From Nitrospirota bacterium (GTDB lineage Bacteria > Nitrospirota > Nitrospiria > Nitrospirales > UBA8639), in NCBI GenBank assembly GCA_003233615.1, contig QIMB01000283.1, forward strand, positions 1-7,158: 7,158 nt of DNA. The letters are read 5' to 3'. This document shows positions 1 to 3,943 of this stretch, in pieces; the first letter of the stretch is position 1, and each line of letters begins with the position of its first letter. Under the pieces are notes generated by a model that saw only the letters and a program-made list of their open reading frames with translations, was not told where the DNA came from and searched no databases. Made by a program: the position numbers and the translations under genes.

Positions 1-632
1 CGGCGACGTAATTCCATCATTTTGTCATATCGGATGGAATTAATGACTTCATTGGTAAATTGTTCTGTGGTGACGTAGGCAATACGCAGATCCGTTCGAT
101 CAGCCACAAAATTACCAATGGAATTTAAGAGATGGGTTTTTCCAAGCCCTACTCCTCCATAGATAAATAGGGGGTTGTAGGACTTAGCTGGAGACTCTGC
201 TACAGCCAAACATGCCGCATGTGCAAATTGATTACTGGCACCGACCACAAACGTACTAAACGTATATTTAGGATTTGGAAGTGGCTGGCGCCGACCTTTA
301 GGCGATTGTGGAGGTCGATATCCCTCTCGCTTTACAGGTTCTACAGCCCTTAAGGGCACTTTAGCACCTTGTTCTTTTAACACAAAAACAATATCAGTTG
401 GTTTTATTCCTTCGGTATTGTGAAATGCTTTGATTAATAAATCTTTATAGTTCCGGCCAAGCCATTCACCAAAAAATTTATTCGGAACGCGTATAGTCGC
501 CTGATCATCAGTAATTCCCTCTAGTTCAAGAGGTTGAAACCATGTGTCCATGGCTTCATCACCAACTTCTGGACTGATAAATTCTAAAACATCAACCCAC
601 GATTTATCTATGTTTGTATTGGGAAATTTCAC
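1..632 (-). CDS. dnaA: Chromosomal replication initiator protein DnaA (5' part, cut by window edge)
   Basis: DnaA is the AAA+ ATPase that binds DnaA boxes, opens the origin and loads the replicative helicase. About 210 N-terminal residues are visible of a family length near 450. Domain I is recognisable by WVDVLEFISPEV, then DTWFQPLEL and VPNKFFGEWL. A short Pro- and basic-rich linker (domain II) follows, then the AAA+ start YNPLFIYGG and the Walker A motif GGVGLGKT at about residues 159-166, followed by HLLNS and TTEQFTNEVI. Walker B, the sensors and the DNA-binding domain IV lie outside the window. The start is uncertain. In-frame GTG codons occur at 632, 641 and 653, with a stop about 45 bases further upstream and no ATG before domain I. 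None has a clear Shine-Dalgarno sequence. The GTG at 632 was chosen because it leaves about ten residues before the first conserved Trp and keeps two DnaA boxes outside the gene. Identity is certain; the start is not. Confidence 0.95.
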   Translation of the reverse strand, partial: MKFPNTNIDKSWVDVLEFISPEVGDEAMDTWFQPLELEGITDDQATIRVPNKFFGEWLGRNYKDLLIKAFHNTEGIKPTDIVFVLKEQGAKVPLRAVEPVKREGYRPPQSPKGRRQPLPNPKYTFSTFVVGASNQFAHAACLAVAESPAKSYNPLFIYGGVGLGKTHLLNSIGNFVADRTDLRIAYVTTEQFTNEVINSIRYDKMMELRR

Positions 633-633
633 A

Positions 634-642
634 GTATCCACA
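634..642 (+). promoter_or_regulatory. DnaA box (one mismatch), next to the dnaA start
   Basis: GTATCCACA differs from TTATCCACA only at the first base. It lies immediately upstream of the GTG at 632 and 12 bases from the next box, so it could act in both origin binding and dnaA autoregulation. Confidence 0.6.
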
Positions 643-645
643 AAC

Positions 646-654
646 TTATTCACA
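646..654 (+). promoter_or_regulatory. DnaA box (full TTATNCACA match)
   Basis: TTATTCACA matches the consensus. It starts 12 bases after the start of the 634-642 box, so the two are in a close head-to-tail arrangement. It overlaps the GTG at 653 that is one of the possible dnaA starts. Confidence 0.75.
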
Positions 655-662
655 ATTGTTAA

Positions 663-671
663 TAATTCACA
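663..671 (+). promoter_or_regulatory. DnaA box (one mismatch)
   Basis: TAATTCACA differs from TTATTCACA at the second base. It begins 17 bases after the start of the previous box in the same orientation, and sits at the expected transcription start of the putative dnaA promoter. Confidence 0.5.
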
Positions 672-675
672 TATC

Positions 676-704
676 TCAATAGAGCGATACGCTGATCACG
701 TCAA
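676..704 (-). promoter_or_regulatory. Possible dnaA promoter
   Basis: On the minus strand TTGACG (699-704) is a good -35 element. It is followed after 17 bases by TATTGA (676-681), a weak -10. Transcription would begin near 669, between DnaA boxes, giving a leader of about 35 bases to the GTG at 632. DnaA bound nearby could repress it. The -10 is poor, so this is tentative. Confidence 0.4.
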
Positions 705-717
705 ATATATTCCACCT

Positions 718-726
718 TCATCCACA
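718..726 (+). promoter_or_regulatory. DnaA box (one mismatch)
   Basis: TCATCCACA differs from TTATCCACA at the second base and lies in the same orientation as the other origin boxes. Confidence 0.55.
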
Positions 727-751
727 GCTTCCCCCAAACACATACCAAAAT

Positions 752-760
752 TTATACACA
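752..760 (+). promoter_or_regulatory. DnaA box (full TTATNCACA match)
   Basis: TTATACACA matches the consensus and lies in the same orientation as the other boxes, 34 bases after the start of the 718-726 box. Confidence 0.7.
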
Positions 761-804
761 GTTTTTACTCTTTTTTCATCAATCCTTCAAGACCTTAACA
801 CCCC

Positions 805-847
805 ATTTCATACAGACGATTCACGCCTAAAAGAATTTCATACACAG
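805..847 (+). repeat. Imperfect direct repeat in the origin, 30-bp period
   Basis: ATTTCATACA starts at 805 and again at 835. The copies are followed by GACGATTC and CAGAATTC. The second copy contains the DnaA box at 838-846. The first holds a more degenerate version, TCATACAGA, with two mismatches. A 30-bp period is close to three helical turns, which would put both sites on the same face of the DNA. Confidence 0.5.
838..846 (+). promoter_or_regulatory. DnaA box (one mismatch) nearest the trio block
   Basis: TCATACACA differs from TTATACACA at the second base. It is the last box before the trinucleotide block, separated by 13 bases (847-859). In the basal unwinding arrangement the box in this position anchors the DnaA filament that extends onto the trios. 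Confidence 0.6.
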
Positions 848-859
848 AATTCTCAGGAC

Positions 860-880
860 CTACTACGACTACGACGACTA
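860..880 (+). promoter_or_regulatory. DnaA-trio block (seven 3-bp repeats)
   Basis: Read from 860 the trios are CTA twice, CGA, CTA, CGA twice, then CTA. The complementary strand therefore reads 3'-GAT or 3'-GCT. CTA matches the known DnaA-trio consensus (3'-GAT-5'), where DnaA binds single-stranded DNA during unwinding. The three CGA trios deviate at the middle position. Position, direction relative to the boxes, and the A+T-rich DNA that follows all support the assignment. Confidence 0.75.
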
Positions 881-914
881 TTTCTTTATGTACTTTATAG
901 AAAAGAAGTAAGGA
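881..914. other. A+T-rich DNA unwinding element
   Basis: This stretch directly after the trio block is roughly three-quarters A+T by eye and ends at the stop codon of the next gene. It is the natural candidate for the first melted DNA at the origin. The exact extent is inferred. Confidence 0.6.
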
Positions 915-1178
915 TTAAATGACTATAGCCAAATCATGAACAAAAACATGCTCCAACAATCCTTGATACGTCATACTTTTTGAATCAATGATATCTTGAG
1001 TCTCGTGTTCACTGACATTCAAGTAATAAACTTGAGAAACACGAGCATTCTGTATGTCTTGCTCTCTATGAAGGAACAGAACCGAAATGCTATGTACAGT
1101 TGTGTCTCTACTTTCTGGAGGAGTGAAGATATCCCAGTTTTTAACACGTTTCGTACAGATATAGAAAATATTTTTCAT
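915..1178 (-). CDS. DsrH/TusB-like small protein
   Basis: This is a protein of 87 residues from the ATG at 1178; a TTG directly before it would add one. It appears related to DsrH/TusB, the small subunit of DsrEFH/TusBCD sulfur-relay complexes. Visible support is an N-terminal beta strand (KNIFYICTK), a middle strand SVLFLHREQDI, then VYYLNVSEHE and the ending SMTYQGLLEHVFVHDLAIVI. That ending resembles the family's closing pattern of Tyr, then a helix, then a 'HD-V-I' strand. TusB proteins are about 95 residues, so the length fits. It has one Cys (residue 8 from the ATG), in the first strand and not where a relay Cys would be expected. It lies 12 bases downstream of the DsrE-like gene on the same strand and is probably co-transcribed. 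No clear Shine-Dalgarno sequence is seen. Its stop adjoins the origin's A+T-rich element. The family call is by pattern only and similarity is low; it could be an uncharacterised relative with another role. Confidence 0.6.
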   Translation of the reverse strand: MKNIFYICTKRVKNWDIFTPPESRDTTVHSISVLFLHREQDIQNARVSQVYYLNVSEHETQDIIDSKSMTYQGLLEHVFVHDLAIVI

Positions 1179-1190
1179 CAAAAAATGGCT

Positions 1191-1535
1191 TTAAAATGTG
1201 AGGACACGGTCAGCCTGAACGAGAAGAGAGGCTATCTGTGAAGAAGAGGATTCTTGAATAGAAAATTCTTCATCAATAGAAAAGGCTTCTCGACTTCCTG
1301 TCGGTATAATGATAGGTATTTCCAAATTTTTGACCACAGGCAAATGTTTTTCAAGTATTTCGCCATCAGGTAGATCATAGGCCTCATCCGAGATTAATTG
1401 CCTCGCATTATCTACGAGTATAATGGAGACGGGATTGGGACCAGTTGAGAGACCTAATGCAATGCGTATTGCTTCAGAAGCCCTATGGGTTGTTGATGGG
1501 TCTTCACCAATAAGGACAATAAGTTTTTTTGACAT
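1191..1535 (-). CDS. DsrE-like family protein
   Basis: This protein of 114 residues has the layout of a DsrE/DsrF-like domain. There is a first strand KLIVLIGEDP, a helix THRASEAIRIALGLS, a second strand VSIILVDNARQLI, a segment LPVVKNLEIPIIIPT, and the typical ending SQIASLLVQADRVLTF. Family members are about 115-125 residues long. Members such as TusD and DsrE pass persulfide sulfur through a conserved Cys. This protein has no cysteine, so it cannot be a classical sulfur carrier and may be structural, regulatory or ligand-binding. The ATG at 1535 is the only good start; no strong ribosome binding site is seen. It heads a two-gene unit with the DsrH/TusB-like gene and has its own promoter at 1661-1689. 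Fold family is fairly sure; function is unknown. Confidence 0.7.
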   Translation of the reverse strand: MSKKLIVLIGEDPSTTHRASEAIRIALGLSTGPNPVSIILVDNARQLISDEAYDLPDGEILEKHLPVVKNLEIPIIIPTGSREAFSIDEEFSIQESSSSQIASLLVQADRVLTF

Positions 1536-1660
1536 GCCGTGAAAATTTTTAAAGACAAATACCTGAAATAATACAGATATTCTATGCTGTTTTGAAGAAG
1601 AAAATTAAAGGAAAATTAGAATGGGATTATGTTCAATTCTCATTGAAAAATAAGGAAAAA

Positions 1661-1689
1661 ACAGTAACATCAGGCAAAAAAAATGTCAA
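1661..1689 (-). promoter_or_regulatory. Promoter of the DsrE/DsrH-like pair
   Basis: On the minus strand a perfect -35 TTGACA (1684-1689) is followed by a 17-bp spacer containing a T-run and then TACTGT (1661-1666) as a modest -10. The expected start near 1654 gives a leader of more than 110 bases before the ATG at 1535. The 1536-1724 gap is A+T-rich and holds no gene. Confidence 0.6.
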
Positions 1690-1697
1690 GAAAAAAC

Positions 1698-1706
1698 TGT
1701 GGATAT
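1698..1706 (-). promoter_or_regulatory. Isolated DnaA-box-like site upstream of the DsrE promoter
   Basis: On the minus strand it reads ATATCCACA, one mismatch from TTATCCACA. It sits 8 bases upstream of the -35 element, about 850 bases from the main box cluster. It could let DnaA influence the promoter or titrate DnaA, or it may be chance. Confidence 0.35.
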
Positions 1707-1724
1707 CCTAAGTGAACATATAGA

Positions 1725-2972
1725 CTAGCAACCCTTATGAATTCTTTGGATTAATTCGTTGAGTGCCACTATTTCCTGAGCCTTTGTGTGCATATTCCTC
1801 ATAATGACATTTCCTGATTGAGCTTCATCGTCACCAAGAATAATAGAATATTCTGCACTAAGTTTATCCGCCGAACGAAGGAGTGCTTTTAAGGTACGAG
1901 CTTTATGGTCAGTATCAGCTCGTATTCCCGATTGTCGAAGCTCATACAGTAGTTTAAAGGCTATGGGTTTTCCTATATCTCCGAATCCCGCGAGAAAGAA
2001 GAGAGGGGACTTTTTCTGTGTTTGATCTTCAGCGAGGAGAAGAGACACTCGTTCCAAGCCCACTGCAAATCCAATAGCTGGAGTTGGGGGACCATGGAGA
2101 ACTTGAAGGAGACCATCATAGCGTCCACCGGCCCCTATGGTACTCTGAGCCCCTAAGTGTGGAGAAGTAATTTCAAACGTAGTTCGTGAATAATAATCAA
2201 GACCTCTCACGAGTCGATGATTGATGGAGTAAGGAATCTGAAGAGAAGTCAGACCGTCCAGTACTGCTTCAAAATGAATTTTGGAAGTGTCAGAAAGATA
2301 ATCAATAAGAACAGGTACATCCTGAGTCGTCTCTTGGCAGGAAGGAACTTTACAATCTAAGATTCGTAAAGTATTCGTCGAATAGCGGCGTTGGCAGTTT
2401 TCGCATAAGACTGTGAGAGTAGGAGAAAGAAATTCCCTGAGTTTCTGAATATACCCTTCCCGATCTTCCTGGGTACCTATAGAGTTAATATTGAGGGATA
2501 AATCTTTAAGGCACAGTGATGAGAAAAAATTCCATAATAAGGTGATGACTTCCACGTCTATAAGAGGGTCATCTGTACCAAATGCTTCTACTCCAAATTG
2601 GTGAAATTGTCGGTAGCGACCGGCTTGTGGTCGCTCATGACGAAACATCGGGCCGAGGTAAAACAACTTCCGTGTAGAAGGAGAATCCAGAAGTTTATGT
2701 TCAAGCACGGCTCTTGCTACACCGGCGGTTCCTTCAGGGCGTAATGTCAAAGAACTACCGTCGCGGTCCAAAAAAGTATACATTTCCTTTTCGACGATAT
2801 CTGTTGTCCCTCCGATACTCCTGGCATAGAGTTCAGTAAATTCGAAGATAGGAATACGGATTTCAGAAAATCCATATTGTGAAGCTAGTGTTCGTGCAAC
2901 GGTTTCGATATGTTGCCACTGAGAGGCGTGTTGAGGAAGGATATCCTTGAGCCCTTTGACGGATCGAAGCAC
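1725..2972 (-). CDS. hisS: Histidine--tRNA ligase (HisRS)
   Basis: This class II aminoacyl-tRNA synthetase charges tRNA-His with histidine using ATP, in the cytosol. At 415 residues it is close to the usual 420-430 and appears complete. The N-terminus (GLKDILP) and motif 1 region (RIPIFEFTELYARSIG, about 39-54) are present. TLRPEGTAGVARA is at about 76-88. Motif 2 (YLGPMFRHERPQAG, about 105-118, with FHQFGVEAFG after it) is typical. The histidine-specific loop LVRGLDYY is at 254-261, followed by AGGRYDGLL (281-289) and motif 3 GFAVGLERV (301-309). The remainder is the anticodon-binding domain. Four cysteines at 190, 193, 207 and 212 form two pairs that could bind a metal. The start is a GTG with AGGA six bases upstream. 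Its own promoter is at 3021-3049, divergent from rpmH. The A+T-rich gap downstream shows no clear terminator. Confidence 0.96.
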   Translation of the reverse strand: MLRSVKGLKDILPQHASQWQHIETVARTLASQYGFSEIRIPIFEFTELYARSIGGTTDIVEKEMYTFLDRDGSSLTLRPEGTAGVARAVLEHKLLDSPSTRKLFYLGPMFRHERPQAGRYRQFHQFGVEAFGTDDPLIDVEVITLLWNFFSSLCLKDLSLNINSIGTQEDREGYIQKLREFLSPTLTVLCENCQRRYSTNTLRILDCKVPSCQETTQDVPVLIDYLSDTSKIHFEAVLDGLTSLQIPYSINHRLVRGLDYYSRTTFEITSPHLGAQSTIGAGGRYDGLLQVLHGPPTPAIGFAVGLERVSLLLAEDQTQKKSPLFFLAGFGDIGKPIAFKLLYELRQSGIRADTDHKARTLKALLRSADKLSAEYSIILGDDEAQSGNVIMRNMHTKAQEIVALNELIQRIHKGC

Positions 2973-2978
2973 AAAAAA

Positions 2979-2982
2979 TCCT
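2979..2982 (-). promoter_or_regulatory. hisS ribosome binding site
   Basis: AGGA on the minus strand lies six bases before the GTG at 2972. It fixes that start over an out-of-frame ATG at 2988. Confidence 0.7.
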
Positions 2983-3020
2983 GTTCATTTGATGGAAAAA
3001 ATCCAATAAAATCAATTTCG

Positions 3021-3049
3021 ACTATATCTTTACGTCCCTATCCAGTCAA
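3021..3049 (-). promoter_or_regulatory. hisS promoter
   Basis: On the minus strand TTGACT (3044-3049) and TATAGT (3021-3026) are separated by exactly 17 bases, and each is one base off consensus. The start near 3014 gives a leader of about 40 bases. Confidence 0.75.
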
Positions 3050-3093
3050 CGAACTGATTCCTACAGCATTGAGATATGGTTACGAAAATACGT

Positions 3094-3122
3094 TTGACTC
3101 TCATACCATTGACCCATAGAAT
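3094..3122 (+). promoter_or_regulatory. Promoter of the rpmH-rnpA-yidD-yidC-mnmE operon
   Basis: TTGACT (3094-3099) and TAGAAT (3117-3122) are separated by 17 bases, each one base off the sigma70 consensus. The transcript should begin near 3129, about 34 bases before rpmH. It is back to back with the hisS promoter, their -35 elements about 45 bases apart. Confidence 0.75.
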
Positions 3123-3146
3123 GGCGTGTTCGTAAGAAAAAAGTCT

Positions 3147-3153
3147 AAAGGAG
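3147..3153 (+). promoter_or_regulatory. rpmH ribosome binding site
   Basis: AAAGGAG ends nine bases before the rpmH ATG. It is the strongest Shine-Dalgarno sequence in the window, fitting a highly expressed ribosomal protein. Confidence 0.8.
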
Positions 3154-3162
3154 AACCGTACG

Positions 3163-3309
3163 ATGTCATTTACGTCGCGAAAGCCTTCGAATTTAAAGAG
3201 AAAACGAGACCATGGGTTTCGGAAACGGATGAGTACGAAGAATGGGAGAAAAGTCCTGGCTCGCCGAAGAAAAAAGGGAAGATCACGGCTCACAGTGTCT
3301 GACGAATAA
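3163..3309 (+). CDS. rpmH: Large ribosomal subunit protein bL34
   Basis: This is a 48-residue, very basic protein of the 50S subunit. The L34 signature is clear: KPSNLKRKRDHGFRKRM, then STKNGRKVLARRRKKGR, ending RLTVSDE. Bacterial L34 is usually 44-50 residues. The N-terminus MSFTSRKPS differs a little from the common 'TYQPS' form. The start is the ATG with AAAGGAG at 3147-3153. It is first in an operon with rnpA, an arrangement conserved across bacteria. Its last 68 bases are overlapped in another frame by the likely start of rnpA. Confidence 0.96.
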   Translation: MSFTSRKPSNLKRKRDHGFRKRMSTKNGRKVLARRRKKGRSRLTVSDE

Positions 3310-3667
3310 AAGTGAGGGTTCCCCGTTTTTCTTAAAAAAGAAACATGAATATGATGGCGTGAAAGCAATGGGTTCGGTTGTGAGAAACCCGTTTTTCACT
3401 TTTGTCTATAGCCAAGTTCCTCGAGAGGAATGTCCCCGTGTTGGTGTTGTTGTGGGGCGTCGTGTCGGAAAAGCGGTCACGAGGAATAAATTAAAACGGA
3501 TTACTCGAGAACTGGTTAGAGCCTCCCATTCCAATATGGCCCTCGGCCATCACTGCATTGCTTATCCCAAGGTGAAAATTCTTCGTTCCAAGTTTCAGGA
3601 CGTGGAGAAAGCTTGGATGCAGACGTTGAGACAGATTGGCATGCTCCAATCTGTGAAGCCAGAATGA
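3242..3667 (+). CDS. rnpA: Ribonuclease P protein component, with an N-terminal extension overlapping rpmH
   Basis: RnpA is the protein subunit of RNase P and helps the catalytic RNA cut the 5' leader from precursor tRNAs. The core begins about residue 30 with FFLKKKHEYDGV, followed by NPFFTFVY (49-56), RVGVVVGRRVGKAVTRN (66-82) and the RNA-binding signature RNKLKRITRE (81-90). A typical RnpA is about 110-125 residues; here 141 because of about 28 extra at the N-terminus. The only ATG upstream of the core is at 3242, inside rpmH in another frame. Between it and the core there is no ATG, GTG or TTG, only a CTG at 3299 without a ribosome binding site. Later GTG and ATG codons would delete core residues. 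Thus the reading frame itself supports the overlap. Extended RnpA proteins overlapping rpmH are known from Thermus. The extension could instead be untranslated if CTG is used. The stop overlaps the yidD start (ATGA). Confidence 0.92.
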   Translation: MGEKSWLAEEKREDHGSQCLTNKSEGSPFFLKKKHEYDGVKAMGSVVRNPFFTFVYSQVPREECPRVGVVVGRRVGKAVTRNKLKRITRELVRASHSNMALGHHCIAYPKVKILRSKFQDVEKAWMQTLRQIGMLQSVKPE

Positions 3668-3873
3668 CCTGGATCGTAAAGAAAATTATTTTGATATATC
3701 AGTATGGGATATCTCCATACGTTGGAGTGTGTTGCCGTTTTGAACCGACCTGCTCTCATTACACGATGCAGGCTATTGAGAAACATGGATCACTAAAAGG
3801 ATTATGGTTAGGAATGAGTCGTATCCTCAAGTGTCATCCCTTCCATTCAGGGGGCTTAGATCCTGTTCCCTGA
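3664..3873 (+). CDS. yidD: Membrane protein insertion efficiency factor YidD
   Basis: This small 69-residue protein sits at the inner face of the membrane and assists YidC-dependent insertion. The family pattern is plain: an amphipathic start IVKKIILIYQYGISPYVG, then CCRFEPTCSHYTMQAIEKHG, then GLWLGMSRILKCHPFHSGGLDPVP. The conserved Cys residues (24, 30, 57) and the closing DPVP are present. Its ATG overlaps the rnpA stop by four bases, which suggests translational coupling. yidC follows after a 70-base gap with no clear hairpin or promoter. Length is normal for the family. Confidence 0.94.
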   Translation: MTWIVKKIILIYQYGISPYVGVCCRFEPTCSHYTMQAIEKHGSLKGLWLGMSRILKCHPFHSGGLDPVP

Positions 3874-3943
3874 GTCCAACATATCTACTCCTAATTCTAC
3901 GGTAAATTGCCATCAGTGTGTATGAGACCCCTAGTTTAACAAG

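Larger units (their letters stand above)
633..914. other. oriC: Probable chromosomal replication origin (oriC)
   Basis: This non-coding stretch upstream of dnaA holds two full TTATNCACA DnaA boxes and four one-mismatch boxes, all on the plus strand. A block of 3-bp repeats and then an A+T-rich segment follow. The order (boxes, short spacer, trio repeats, A+T-rich DNA) matches the basal unwinding arrangement known from Bacillus subtilis and found in many bacteria. All boxes point away from dnaA and toward the trio block, as expected if a DnaA filament grows in that direction. The assignment rests on the motifs and on adjacency to dnaA. GC skew could not be measured here. Confidence 0.85.

Noticed and set aside
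544..798. Plus-strand open frame of 84 codons across the dnaA start and origin
   Set aside because: It overlaps the dnaA N-terminus antisense and the DnaA boxes, is low-complexity, and shows no recognisable domain or ribosome binding site.
860..880. Trinucleotide block seen as a simple microsatellite
   Set aside because: Its position between DnaA boxes and A+T-rich DNA and its CTA units fit a DnaA-trio much better than a random repeat.
996..1241. Plus-strand open frame opposite the DsrH/DsrE-like genes
   Set aside because: It is antisense to two frames with recognisable family patterns and has no recognisable product.
1632..1647. Perfect small hairpin TTCAAT-TCTC-ATTGAA in the gap upstream of the DsrE-like gene
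   Set aside because: The stem is short and A+T-rich and no T-run follows on the minus strand, so it is not a convincing terminator; it may be chance in A+T-rich DNA.
3030..3368. Minus-strand open frame opposite rpmH
   Set aside because: It is the complement of the rpmH gene and its promoter region; its Phe/Arg-rich content is what the complement of a Lys/Arg-rich gene gives.
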